Origin: Chitiniphilus eburneus
GTDB taxonomy: Bacteria; Pseudomonadota; Gammaproteobacteria; Burkholderiales; Chitinibacteraceae
DNA: 64,000 nt
Reading direction: 5' to 3'
NCBI RefSeq assembly: GCF_005048205.1
Contig: NZ_SUMF01000001.1
Coordinates: forward strand, 434,001-498,000
Shown here one piece after another: positions 8,957 through 17,120 of this stretch. The translations under genes were made by a program, and so were the position numbers. A model generated the notes under the pieces. It saw only the letters and a program-made list of their open reading frames with translations. It was not told the DNA's origin and searched no databases. Position 1 is the first letter of the stretch; each line of letters opens with the position of its first letter.

Positions 8957-9921
8957 GCGCGCGGTGCGGGAATCTGTTCCAGCAGACCGGCCAGCAGATG
9001 GTCGGCGCTCAGCCCTTCCAGCTCGGATTCGGGCGCCAGCAGCACGCGGTGGCGCAGTACCGGCAACGCGGCGCGCTTGATTTCATCCGGCGTGACGAAG
9101 TCGCGCTCGGCCAGCAGCGCCAGCGCGCGGGCCACGCGGATCAAGCCGATGGCGCCGCGCGGGCTGGCGCCCATCGAGAAGCCGGGCCAGTCGCGCGTGG
9201 CGCGCACAATGCGTACCGCGTAGTCGAGCACCTGGTCGTCCACCGTCACTTCGGCAGTAAGTTGTTGCAGCGCATTGATCGTTTCCGGGCGCAGCAGCGT
9301 GCCGACGGTGGACAGATCCAGCGCGTCGCCCACCTGGCCACCGGTCACCTGACGCACCAGCGTCACTTCGTCGGCGGCGGTCGGGTAGTCGATCAGCACC
9401 TTGACCAGAAAACGGTCGAGTTGCGCTTCGGGCAGCGGGTACGTGCCTTCCTGGTCGATCGGGTTCTGGGTGGCCAGCACCATGAATGGTGCCGGCAGCG
9501 CATGGGTGTCGCCCTCGATGGTGACCTGGCGTTCCTGCATTGCCTCCAGCAGCGCTGCCTGCGTCTTGGCCGGGGCGCGGTTGATTTCGTCGGCCAGTAT
9601 CAGGTTGGCGAAGATCGGCCCGTGGCGGACGATGAAATCCTGGTTCTTCAGATCGAACAGCGCGTGGCCGGTGACATCGGCGGGCATCAGGTCGGGCGTG
9701 AACTGCACCCGCGAAAACTGGCCGGAGAAGGTCTTGGCCAGCGCGCGTACCAGCAGGGTTTTGCCCAGGCCGGGCACGCCTTCGAGCAACACGTGGCCGC
9801 CGGCCAGCAATGCGGCCAGCACGGTGTTCACCGTGTCGTCCTGGCCGACCACGGCGTGCTGCACCTGCTCGCGCACGCGGCGCACGGCCTCGACGGCCTG
9901 GGCGAAACGTTCCGGATTCAT
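8953..9921 (-). CDS. MoxR-family AAA+ ATPase
   Basis: The start ATG 9921 ([20 protein letters not shown]) overlaps the stop of the upstream DUF4350 gene by four bases and gives 322 residues, the usual MoxR length. Visible are Walker A (GVPGLGKT, about residues 48-55), Walker B ([11 protein letters not shown]), sensor 1 ([24 protein letters not shown]) and the conserved [17 protein letters not shown] lid motif. MoxR proteins are hexameric chaperone-like ATPases that remodel or mature partner complexes, usually with a DUF58 or vWA partner, as here. The substrate is unknown. Confidence 0.95.
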   Translation of the reverse strand: MNPERFAQAVEAVRRVREQVQHAVVGQDDTVNTVLAALLAGGHVLLEGVPGLGKTLLVRALAKTFSGQFSRVQFTPDLMPADVTGHALFDLKNQDFIVRHGPIFANLILADEINRAPAKTQAALLEAMQERQVTIEGDTHALPAPFMVLATQNPIDQEGTYPLPEAQLDRFLVKVLIDYPTAADEVTLVRQVTGGQVGDALDLSTVGTLLRPETINALQQLTAEVTVDDQVLDYAVRIVRATRDWPGFSMGASPRGAIGLIRVARALALLAERDFVTPDEIKRAALPVLRHRVLLAPESELEGLSADHLLAGLLEQIPAPRA

Positions 9922-11099
9922 AGCTTGTTCCTCAAGATTTGTAGCGTTGCCACGCAGTCGGTGAACGCCGTCGGTTGCTTGGGCGCTTCGCGCGCCAGCG
10001 CAAGTTCGATGTCCTGTTGCGGCAGGCCGGCCAGTGCGGCCAGCCGGCCAGACAGTTCGGCGACGGGCAGATTTGCCCATTCGGGATGGCGCCGCGCCAC
10101 GCGCGCCAACGTTTCGCGGCGCGCGGCGTGCAGCAGCCGGCGCTGCCCATGCTGCTTCCAGGTCCAGAAGGCGGTGGCGCGGATATGTTCCAGCAGCGCG
10201 CGCCGTCCGTTGGCCGGTTCGGCCAGCCTGGGGCCGAAGCGCGTACCTTCGCGCCACAACCACAGCAGCACCAGCGCCGCCAGCGCGCCCACTGCCAGCG
10301 GCCAGCGCGCGGCAACCTGCTGGTACCAAGGATCGGGCACGCCAGGGCGCACCAGCCATACCCGGCCCGGGTTGAGGCGGGCCAGCCGCCACAGCAGTTC
10401 GCCATGGTCGCGTTTGCCCAGGCCGGCATTGGTGAACAGCTCGTCGTTGCCGCCTACCACGATCCAGCCCTGGCCCACGCGATAACCGAACAGCCGCTCG
10501 TGCAAGTTGTCCTGCCAGGCCGGTACCACTTTGGGCGATGCCTCCAGCACGGTGTAGCCGGGCGAGAAGCGCAGCGGATGACGCGAGCCTGGCGGTTGCA
10601 CGCTCAGCGGAACCGGCGTGGGCGTCGGCGTGGCGGATTCGTCGCCGGCACCATCGTCCTCGTCATCCTCGCAGCCGCAATCCTCTTCGTTCAGCGTCAG
10701 CCCCAGCGGGCCGAGGACGATGCCCTCGCGCAGTGCGGCGGTTTCATCATTGTCCCAGCCGGTCACGGCGGTGATCAGCACGCCCCCGTGCCGCACCCAA
10801 TCGCGCAGGGCGCGTTGTTCGGCGACCGGCAGGCGTTCGTCCAGACGGGGCGTGTACAGGACGTCGCGCGCGCCCAGCTCGGCCACCACGCCGTGCAGCG
10901 CCGGACGGGCCTCGACGCGATGACCACGCCGCACCAGGAAACGCTCGGCGGCCAGCAGCGGGTTCTGCACGGCCTCCGCACCGGGCGGCGTCACTTGCGC
11001 GAACACGCGCTTTTTGAAGTGGGTGTAGCCATACCAGGCGAGATAACCGATGCCCCACAGCAGCAGCAGGGTAATGATCCAGCGCGCGGCCCGGCTCAT
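9918..11099 (-). CDS. DUF4350 domain membrane protein of the MoxR operon
   Basis: The start ATG 11099 ([20 protein letters not shown]) overlaps the DUF4129 stop (ATGA) and gives 393 residues. There is one N-terminal membrane helix (residues 7-24), a periplasmic Rossmann-like region ([29 protein letters not shown]), a second membrane helix ([20 protein letters not shown]) and a basic cytoplasmic C-terminal region. The DUF4350 region resembles gliding/ABC-type GldG folds. An odd acidic insert, [18 protein letters not shown], sits in the periplasmic part and is followed by a Thr-Pro linker. It belongs to the MoxR-DUF58 unit; its biochemical role is not known. Confidence 0.85.
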   Translation of the reverse strand: MSRAARWIITLLLLWGIGYLAWYGYTHFKKRVFAQVTPPGAEAVQNPLLAAERFLVRRGHRVEARPALHGVVAELGARDVLYTPRLDERLPVAEQRALRDWVRHGGVLITAVTGWDNDETAALREGIVLGPLGLTLNEEDCGCEDDEDDGAGDESATPTPTPVPLSVQPPGSRHPLRFSPGYTVLEASPKVVPAWQDNLHERLFGYRVGQGWIVVGGNDELFTNAGLGKRDHGELLWRLARLNPGRVWLVRPGVPDPWYQQVAARWPLAVGALAALVLLWLWREGTRFGPRLAEPANGRRALLEHIRATAFWTWKQHGQRRLLHAARRETLARVARRHPEWANLPVAELSGRLAALAGLPQQDIELALAREAPKQPTAFTDCVATLQILRNKL

Positions 11100-12667
11100 G
11101 GGCGCGCTCCGTCGAAGGCCTGCCGCCATTGGCTCAGCAACGGCGACAGTTCGTCCTCGGTCGGCCAGCGGCGGGCGTAGGCGGCATTGCGCCAGATTTC
11201 GGTCACACGCACGCAGCCACGCTCGGCCGGTTCGGGCAACCTGCCCGCGCGGCGGCCGCGCTGGCAGGCGGCGATCACGTCGCCTTCGGTGGCGCCGACG
11301 AACAGCTCGATCCCGTGGTCATGCGCCAGTCGCGATACGGTGGCACGGTACAACAGCGCCAGCGCTTCGCGCCGATGGCCTTCGCGCCACTGGCGCATCA
11401 CGGTGTCGGGTACATCTTCCGGCAACGTTTCGGGGCGGATGTCCATGCCGCACACCTCGGTCGGCGGCATCGCGGCGCGGCGGGGCTGAAGGTTCAGCGC
11501 GCTGGCCAGCGGGCCGCGATAGCGCCAGAGCAGCCACGCGAGAACCAGCACCAGCAGCACGATCAGCGTGACCTTGAGCGCATCCGCGCTGACGCCGCCA
11601 CCGCCCTTGCCGGAGCGCAGGTACTTGCGCAGCCACTCGACCAGCCAGTTGTCGTCCTCGTCCTTGGCTTTCTCTTTCGGCACCCAGCTTTCGATGCAGG
11701 TCCAGCCGCGCAATGGCTCGCTGGACAATACGTCGTCCAGTTGCTGGCGCAGTTCGGCCTGCTCGGCATCCCTGGCCGGCCCGCGCTCAGAGCGAAGTTC
11801 GGTCACCTCGTCGGGCGGGGCGCACTCCAGTGCGTAGGCCGGTGTCGGCGTGCCCCACCACAATGCCACGCCCAGCAGCAGCGCCGCCAACGCCCCGACA
11901 CCGCGCGCTGCCGGGGCGCGGCGCCTCGCGGCCAGTTGGCGCAAGGTCAGTTCGATATCCCAGCCTTCCAGTTCGGCGCGCCGGCACAGATAGAGGCCGA
12001 AGCAACCGGCGGTATAAACCGGACCGATCACGCCAGCGGTCAGCACGTAGCACAGCAGGCCGGTGCTTTCGAGCAGCGCGGAATCCTGGTAGTGCCCGGC
12101 AAGGAAGGAAAACGGGTTGGCCGATTCCGGCTGCGCCAGGATCAACCCGAGCGCGCCGTAGGCGGCGAACTGGAGCACCATTTCGAAGTGGGCGCAGGCC
12201 ACGCCGAACCACGCGGCGACGCCATAGGCGCCCCGCGCGCCCAATACCTTGCGGCGTTGCGACGCGAACGCGCCGCGCGCGCCCTCCAGTTGCCAGATCG
12301 GCGCATACAGGCCGCGCCCCACCATAAAGGGACGCCACCAGGTCAGTGAACGGAACCAGCCGCCCAACTGGCGCGGCCACGCGCGCCATGCCTGCCGCAC
12401 GCTCACCTGTTCACCGAAGACAGCGCGCGACAGGATGAACAGCGGCAGCCGCTCGAAGATGGGCCGCAGCCACCACAGCGCCAGCGATGCCGCCCACAAC
12501 CAGCCTTGCGGCAGACATAGCCACAACAAGGCGGCCGCCAGCGCCCAGGGCCCCCACCACGCGAGGTAGGTGATGCGCCAGTGGCGGCGCAGCAAGGCGT
12601 GGCCAAGGTCGACCGCCATCCAGTGCGGTCGCGGGCGGGCGTCGATCTGTAGATGCTCAAGCCGCAC
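11096..12667 (-). CDS. DUF4129 domain membrane protein of the MoxR operon
   Basis: The 523-residue product begins MRLEHLQIDARPRPHWMAV, and its start lies 11 bases before the SpoIIM stop, so the two overlap. The N-terminal half carries several membrane segments (about residues 30-70, 145-215, 250-275), followed by a periplasmic stretch (ECAPPDEVTELRSERG). A further membrane helix (VTLIVLLVLVLAWLLWRY, about 360-378) leads into a cytoplasmic DUF4129 domain with the HRREALALLYRATVSRLA helix and the ELSPLLSQWRQAF end. DUF4129 proteins commonly accompany MoxR and DUF58. Function unknown; co-occurrence is the main evidence. Confidence 0.85.
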   Translation of the reverse strand: MRLEHLQIDARPRPHWMAVDLGHALLRRHWRITYLAWWGPWALAAALLWLCLPQGWLWAASLALWWLRPIFERLPLFILSRAVFGEQVSVRQAWRAWPRQLGGWFRSLTWWRPFMVGRGLYAPIWQLEGARGAFASQRRKVLGARGAYGVAAWFGVACAHFEMVLQFAAYGALGLILAQPESANPFSFLAGHYQDSALLESTGLLCYVLTAGVIGPVYTAGCFGLYLCRRAELEGWDIELTLRQLAARRRAPAARGVGALAALLLGVALWWGTPTPAYALECAPPDEVTELRSERGPARDAEQAELRQQLDDVLSSEPLRGWTCIESWVPKEKAKDEDDNWLVEWLRKYLRSGKGGGGVSADALKVTLIVLLVLVLAWLLWRYRGPLASALNLQPRRAAMPPTEVCGMDIRPETLPEDVPDTVMRQWREGHRREALALLYRATVSRLAHDHGIELFVGATEGDVIAACQRGRRAGRLPEPAERGCVRVTEIWRNAAYARRWPTEDELSPLLSQWRQAFDGARP

Positions 12668-13604
12668 GGCGCCGCCCCATCAGGCAGAAGTAGGCGATCA
12701 CGATGAACCACGTCAGGCCACCGACGATGTACTTGGTCAGCGCCGGCACATCGGTGCGCGCCGACCAGAACGCTTCGACGAACGCCGCAAACAGCGTCAG
12801 CAATACCGCCCCCCCGAGCATGGGCAGGATGCGATGGCCGGCGTTGCGCAACGCGGCCATGCGCGTCATCCGCCCTGGCAACAGCAGCGCGCCGCCCAAC
12901 TTGAGGCCAGCGGCGCAAGCCAGCAGCAGGCCGGTGACTTCGAAGGAGCTATGGGTGACGACGAAGGAGAGAAACGCCTCGCGTGTGGCCGGTTCGCGCG
13001 CGAGCCAGGTGCCGATCACGCCAAAATGCATGCCATTGTAAGCAGTGGACACCAGCGCCCCCAGGCCCAGCACCAAGCCACCGGCGAAGGTGCGCAGGTC
13101 GATGGAGATATTGTTCCAGACGTATACGCCGAACATCAGGATGTCGTCCTCCGGGCCCTTGCGGCCCAGGCGCTCGGCAGCCTTGCGATACATCGACTCA
13201 TAGTCGGCCAGTTGTCCCGGCTCGATCACCGTGTAGGCCAGTTCAGGCCGCCAATTAACCAGCCCGATGCAGATCAGCGCGGGCAGCAGGAAAGCCACCA
13301 GCGCCAGCAGCACCACGCGCCATTCGGCGCGTACCAACCGGGGGAAATCCACGCGCAACCAGCGTACGAACACCAGTTCCTGGTTGGCGCTGCTGCGATA
13401 AAGGGTGCGGTGCGCAGCGATGGCCAGGCTGTCCAGCCGCGCCACCAGCGAGGGCGAATAGCCGCGCTGCCGTGCCACCGCCAGCGTATGGCATAGCGCG
13501 CGGTAGCGTGCCGGCAGGTCGAGCGATGGCTTTCTAGCTTTCAGCTCCTGGCCGATTTCGTCCCACAGCGCCGCGTGGCGTGCTTCGAATTGACGCTGTT
13601 TCAC
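12657..13604 (-). CDS. SpoIIM/DUF95-family membrane protein
   Basis: The 315-residue product shows a cytoplasmic N-terminal helical region (MKQRQFEARHAALWDEIGQE) and then several membrane helices with the SpoIIM-type features: VYVWNNISIDLRTFAGGLVLG, and HSSFEVTGLLLACAAGLKLGGALLLPG. In sporulating Firmicutes SpoIIM helps septal peptidoglycan remodelling; the proteobacterial relatives occur with RDD, DUF4129 and MoxR genes and have no sporulation role. The start overlaps the RDD stop (ATGA), and the stop overlaps the DUF4129 start. Confidence 0.9.
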   Translation of the reverse strand: MKQRQFEARHAALWDEIGQELKARKPSLDLPARYRALCHTLAVARQRGYSPSLVARLDSLAIAAHRTLYRSSANQELVFVRWLRVDFPRLVRAEWRVVLLALVAFLLPALICIGLVNWRPELAYTVIEPGQLADYESMYRKAAERLGRKGPEDDILMFGVYVWNNISIDLRTFAGGLVLGLGALVSTAYNGMHFGVIGTWLAREPATREAFLSFVVTHSSFEVTGLLLACAAGLKLGGALLLPGRMTRMAALRNAGHRILPMLGGAVLLTLFAAFVEAFWSARTDVPALTKYIVGGLTWFIVIAYFCLMGRRRAA

Positions 13605-14290
13605 ACGGCATCCTTGCCGGTCAGGCCGGCGACATAACCATACAGGCGTTGCAACGAGGCCTCGCCACGCAGGCCGGTCAGGGGCTGCGCCAGATCACCG
13701 AGTTCGAGTTGCCGTTGCGGCGGTACCGCGTGGATGCGCTCGACCAGATCGACCAGCGCGCGTTGCTCGTCCGGCGATAGCGCAAACGGCAGTGGTATCG
13801 GTGCGGCATCGACCGGCCTGGGCAATGGCGCTGGCGGTTCGCGATAGACCACGATGGTGCCGGCCACCAGATCGCCGATACGGCGAAAACGCGAGTCGAG
13901 CAACATCGCGCCCAGGCCGATGCCGTAGCAGAGCGGCATGAAATCGATGGCGCGCAGCACGTTGCGCAATATCGATTCGCGCCAGCCCACGGGCAGGCCA
14001 TCCTCGCGTAGCACCTGCAACCCCAGCATGCGCTTGCCCGGCGTGCGGCCATCGCCCAGCACTTCGAACAGCACACCATAGGCCCATTGCAGCAGAAAGA
14101 ACGCCACCAGCCCCATACCCATGCCGGCGCGGCCCATCGTCACCAGCAACGGGATATAGATCAGCGCGCCGATCAACGCCCGCAGGATCCAGTCGATCAG
14201 CCAGGCATACCCGCGCCGCGCCGGCCCGGCCGGGGTGAACACCAGGGAAACGCCTTCGGGAGTGGAGAAGTAGAGCTTGCCGTCGAGCAT
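13601..14290 (-). CDS. RDD-family membrane protein heading the MoxR operon
   Basis: I take ATG 14290 (MLDGKLYFSTPEGVSL); upstream in-frame residues are Arg/Pro-rich and unlike the family. The 229-residue product has the RDD hallmarks: RRGYAWLIDWILRALIGALI, the GDGRTPGKRMLGLQVLREDG loop, and RFRRIGDLVAGTIVVYREP after the third helix. A C-terminal cytoplasmic extension of about 70 residues is unusual for a plain RDD protein but typical of this operon. It is the first of six overlapping genes (RDD, SpoIIM, DUF4129, DUF4350, MoxR, DUF58). RDD proteins are often assigned transport or ion-exchange roles, but that is unproven here. Confidence 0.88.
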   Translation of the reverse strand: MLDGKLYFSTPEGVSLVFTPAGPARRGYAWLIDWILRALIGALIYIPLLVTMGRAGMGMGLVAFFLLQWAYGVLFEVLGDGRTPGKRMLGLQVLREDGLPVGWRESILRNVLRAIDFMPLCYGIGLGAMLLDSRFRRIGDLVAGTIVVYREPPAPLPRPVDAAPIPLPFALSPDEQRALVDLVERIHAVPPQRQLELGDLAQPLTGLRGEASLQRLYGYVAGLTGKDAV

Positions 14291-14435
14291 GGAAGCGATT
14301 CGGGCCTTGCCTCGTTCTGTGCGAGGAGAGGCGGTTGGAAAAGTGGCAGTGTACCGGTGCCGGCCACGCGTTGCATGGCTAGCCACGGCAGTGGGAAAAC
14401 CTCGCCCCGGCAACTAGCCGGGGCGAGGCCGACCG

Positions 14436-14705
14436 TCAGGCCTTGACCACCATGGTGCCGGCAAGGTCATCGTGCAGGCAGCGACGGTTGTTGCGGAAGA
14501 TCATCGTGGTATCGAGCAAACCGCCCATAGGCACTAAAGACAACAGGATCGCCGGCACAACCGCGGCAGCCAGGCGCGAAAGGCGGCTGGCCAGCTCCAG
14601 TTGCTGCGGCTCTGGGCTTTGGTCCAGTACGGCCTCGGTCGCCGCATAGGGGTTGAGTTCGAACGGTATGACCGCCCTGTCCTCCTCAGGCCTGGCCGCG
14701 CTCAC
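14436..14705 (-). pseudogene. Internally deleted RDD-family duplicate (89 aa)
   Basis: The 89-residue frame looks like a copy of the adjacent 176-residue RDD protein with about 85 central residues missing. NPYAAT near the N-terminus and LELASRLSRLAAAV match NPYAAT and LELAGRGTRLGAVL of the neighbour. The sequence then jumps to PAILLSLVPMGGLLDTTMIF and NRRCLHDDLAGTMVVKA, matching the neighbour's last third. The first two membrane helices and the GQTLGKKVLGIK loop are lost, leaving one or two hydrophobic segments. The frame is still open, and its GTG start overlaps the neighbour's TGA, so it may be translated by coupling. It could be a decaying duplicate or a functional mini-protein. Confidence 0.7.
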
Positions 14706-15232
14706 GCACGGACCACGATGGTGCCGGCGATGTCGTCATGCAGGCAGTGCCGCGATTCGCGGAAGATCAGCAGTGGATCAAGCAGGCTGACAATGACCCC
14801 TACGAGCGGAATCATGGAGAGCAGCGCGATCGGCAGATAACGGATGAAGACATAGCGCCGCAGGCCGCAACGGCTGCCGTCCTGGCGCACGATCTTGATC
14901 CCCAGCACTTTCTTGCCCAGGGTCTGGCCGTTGCGATGAACCAGCACGAAGTTGTAGATGACGAAGGCCAGCAGCAACAGGCTACCGATGACGATCCCCA
15001 CCATCAGGCCCGCACCCGGCGAAACGCCAGCCTGGAACATGGCGGGCGTGGCGATCGCGGCGGCAATGAGCGGGATCCCCGCGATCGTGCCGAACAGGCC
15101 ATCCAGGAGCACCGCGCCCAGGCGGGTGCCACGGCCGGCAAGTTCAAGATCGTCACTGGCGTTCTGTTGCAGATCGACGGTGGTGGCGGCATACGGATTT
15201 GTTTCGACGGCGACGACAGTTTCTGCGTTCAT
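14702..15232 (-). CDS. RDD-family membrane protein
   Basis: The 176-residue product contains the complete RDD fold: GRGTRLGAVLLDGLFGTIAG, two hydrophobic segments, the VHRNGQTLGKKVLGIKIVRQDG loop, and LIFRESRHCLHDDIAGTIVV at the end. An N-terminal NPYAAT segment is shared with the shortened copy downstream. It lies 146 bases from the GlxA-type regulator gene, and an AT-rich stretch upstream probably holds its promoter. Function unknown beyond family membership. Confidence 0.85.
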   Translation of the reverse strand: MNAETVVAVETNPYAATTVDLQQNASDDLELAGRGTRLGAVLLDGLFGTIAGIPLIAAAIATPAMFQAGVSPGAGLMVGIVIGSLLLLAFVIYNFVLVHRNGQTLGKKVLGIKIVRQDGSRCGLRRYVFIRYLPIALLSMIPLVGVIVSLLDPLLIFRESRHCLHDDIAGTIVVRA

Positions 15233-15278
15233 GTGGACATCCCCTGTTTATAAGAAGCTCATCTCAACTATCTGATTA

Positions 15279-15301
15279 CTGTCTGCCAGAGACAGTTTTT
15301 T
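15279..15301 (+). terminator. Small hairpin with T-run, plus orientation
   Basis: CTGTCT (15279-15284) pairs with AGACAG (15290-15295) around a 5-base loop and is followed by six T. It would terminate plus-strand transcription, yet all nearby genes read minus, so it may block antisense transcripts or be part of the RDD gene's leader. The AT-rich gap also contains an 11-base near-palindrome, GGAAAATTTCC (15322-15332). Confidence 0.35.
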
Positions 15302-15378
15302 GATTCTATCAGCTAACTTGGGAAAATTTCCGTAGCAAAACCGTCATTTTCATTACCGGCAACATACACAGATCAAGA

Positions 15379-16311
15379 CTAACCTCGAAAAGTACGTCGG
15401 TAGGCGGAAGGCGAAACGCCCAGCGTCGCCGCGAAATGCTGCCGCAGTGAAATCGCACTGCCGAAACCCGCCGCTTCCGCCACCTGTTCGATCGGCATAT
15501 CGCTTTGCTCCAGCAGGCGCTGCGCCTGCCCCAGCCGCTGATGCAGCAGCCAGGCGCCGACGGTGGAACCAGTCAGCGCGCGGAACTTGCGGGTGAAGGT
15601 GCGGCGGCTCATCGCAGCATGCGCCGCCAGGTCATCCAGCCTGAGCGGTCGATCGAGTCGCGCCAGCGCCCACTCCAGCGTGGCCCCCAGGCGATCGTCG
15701 GCGCGCGAGGCCGGCAGCGGCCATTCGATGTACTGCGCCTGCCCGCCCTGGCGATAGGGCGGCACTACCAGGAAGCGCGCGACGCGGTTGGCCTTTTCGG
15801 CACCGACCAGCGAGCGCAGCAGATGCAGGCAGCAATCGATGCCGGCAGCCGTACCCGCCGAGGTGACGATAGAACCATCGTCCACGTACAGCACACCGGG
15901 TTGCAGCCGCACGCGCGGAAAGGCTGTGGCGAACTCATTGGCCCGGCCCCAGTGCGTGGTCGCCGGCCGGCCATCCAGCAGGCCGGCATGCGCCAGTACG
16001 AACGCCCCCAGGCACAACCCCACCAGCCGCGCGCCCCGCGCATGCGCGCGCCGCAAGCCGTCGAGCAGCATGGGCGACGGCACCTCGCCGGCATCGCGCC
16101 AACTGGGGATCACGATCAGGTCGGCGTCGTCGAGCGCGCTCAGGTCGTCGTCGATGGCAATGCGAAACCCCGCACTGGTGGCGAGCATGCCGGGCTGGTC
16201 GGCGCAAACCCTTACCGTGCAACCCGCAGGCGGCGAACCGAACACGATGCAGGGGACGGACAGATGAAACGGGCTGATGTGGTCGAACACGATAACCGCG
16301 ACGCGAGTCAT
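15379..16311 (-). CDS. GlxA-type transcriptional regulator (DJ-1/PfpI domain plus AraC HTH)
   Basis: The start ATG 16311 (MTRVAVIVFDHISPFHLSV) gives 310 residues. Residues 1-170 form a DJ-1/PfpI-like domain (the GLCLGAFVLAHAGLLDGRPATTHW block has the Cys-containing elbow), and residues 210-310 form a double AraC helix-turn-helix (LAAHAAMSRRTFTRKFRALTG and VAEAAGFGSAISLRQHFAATLGVSPSAYRR). Such regulators control amino-acid, nitrile or isochorismatase-type catabolic genes. It is divergent from the isochorismatase gene with 145 bases between starts, which contain an 11-bp inverted repeat, so that gene is the likely target. Confidence 0.92.
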   Translation of the reverse strand: MTRVAVIVFDHISPFHLSVPCIVFGSPPAGCTVRVCADQPGMLATSAGFRIAIDDDLSALDDADLIVIPSWRDAGEVPSPMLLDGLRRAHARGARLVGLCLGAFVLAHAGLLDGRPATTHWGRANEFATAFPRVRLQPGVLYVDDGSIVTSAGTAAGIDCCLHLLRSLVGAEKANRVARFLVVPPYRQGGQAQYIEWPLPASRADDRLGATLEWALARLDRPLRLDDLAAHAAMSRRTFTRKFRALTGSTVGAWLLHQRLGQAQRLLEQSDMPIEQVAEAAGFGSAISLRQHFAATLGVSPSAYRRTFRG

Positions 16312-16347
16312 GGCTTGTCTCCTTGGGCGCACCGCGCATTCGATGCA

Positions 16348-16388
16348 GATTGACCCGATTTCATCGATTTATGTCATTCGGGTCAATC
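16348..16388. promoter_or_regulatory. Inverted repeat between regulator and isochorismatase genes
   Basis: GATTGACCCGA (16348-16358) and its exact complement TCGGGTCAATC (16378-16388) are separated by 19 bases, so their centres are 30 bp apart, about three helical turns. The position between divergent starts suggests an operator for the GlxA-type protein. AraC-family sites are more often direct repeats, so another factor or an RNA hairpin is also possible. Confidence 0.55.
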
Positions 16389-16456
16389 GTCGGTCGATAG
16401 CGGGTTCACGCATCATGGCCACACGTCCCACACGAGCGACCAACCAGGAGAACACC

Positions 16457-17071
16457 ATGCAACGCGCACTGATCGTCATCGATGTCCAGAACGAATACGA
16501 AACCGGTGGCCTGAAAATCGAATATCCCCCCTTCGCCCAGACGCTGGCCCGCGTGGGCGAGGCCATGGATGCAGCCCACGCGGCCGGCATCCCCGTGGTG
16601 GTGGTCCAGCATTCGATGGCTGCGGGCGCCCCGGTGTTCGCGGCGGGTAGCCACGGCTGGCAACTGCACGAGACGGTGGCCCGGCATCCGCACGATCACC
16701 ATGTGGAGAAGCACCAGGCCAGCGCGCTGGCGGGAACGGATCTCGGCAGCTGGCTGCGGCAGCGCGGCATCGATACGTTGACCGTCGTCGGATACATGAC
16801 ACAGAACTGCGACGATTCGACGGTCAAGCAGGCGGCGCATGAAGGCTTCGCGGTGGAATTCCTGTCGGATGCCAGCGGCGCGCTGGCTCTGGCCAACCGC
16901 GCCGGCCACGCTACCGCCGAGGAAATCCACCGGGTGACGATGGTGGTGATGCAGTCGAACTTCGCCGCCGTGCTGACCACCGGGGAATGGATCGCCACAC
17001 TGGCCAGTGGCGCCGCGCCGGAGCGTGACAATATCCTGGCCTCGCACCGGCGCGCACACGGGGCCGCCTGA
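16457..17071 (+). CDS. Isochorismatase-family cysteine hydrolase
   Basis: ATG 16457 has a strong AGGAG seven bases upstream and gives 204 residues (MQRALIVIDVQNEYETGG). The Asp-Lys-Cys triad of the cysteine-hydrolase family is readable: Asp9 in IVIDVQNEY, Lys85 in HVEKHQASA, and Cys118 in GYMTQNCDDST, next to the usual cis-peptide region. Family members hydrolyse isochorismate, nicotinamide, N-carbamoyl amines and similar; the substrate cannot be told from sequence. The gene is monocistronic, divergent from a GlxA-type regulator, and ends in a strong terminator. Confidence 0.92.
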   Translation: MQRALIVIDVQNEYETGGLKIEYPPFAQTLARVGEAMDAAHAAGIPVVVVQHSMAAGAPVFAAGSHGWQLHETVARHPHDHHVEKHQASALAGTDLGSWLRQRGIDTLTVVGYMTQNCDDSTVKQAAHEGFAVEFLSDASGALALANRAGHATAEEIHRVTMVVMQSNFAAVLTTGEWIATLASGAAPERDNILASHRRAHGAA

Positions 17072-17075
17072 ACGA

Positions 17076-17101
17076 AAAAGACCGGCCTTGGCCGGTCTTT
17101 T
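17076..17101. terminator. Bidirectional terminator between isochorismatase and hisD
   Basis: A 12-bp perfect stem (AAAAGACCGGCC and its complement around TT) ends in TTTT on both strands. It lies four bases past the isochorismatase stop and 19 bases past the convergent hisD stop, so it can serve both genes. Confidence 0.9.
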
Positions 17102-17120
17102 CAATGCAACGGCTCACGGC

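Noticed and set aside
7454-9223. Plus-strand open frame of about 590 codons
   Set aside because: Antisense to the DUF58 and moxR genes, Gln/Arg-rich, no motif.
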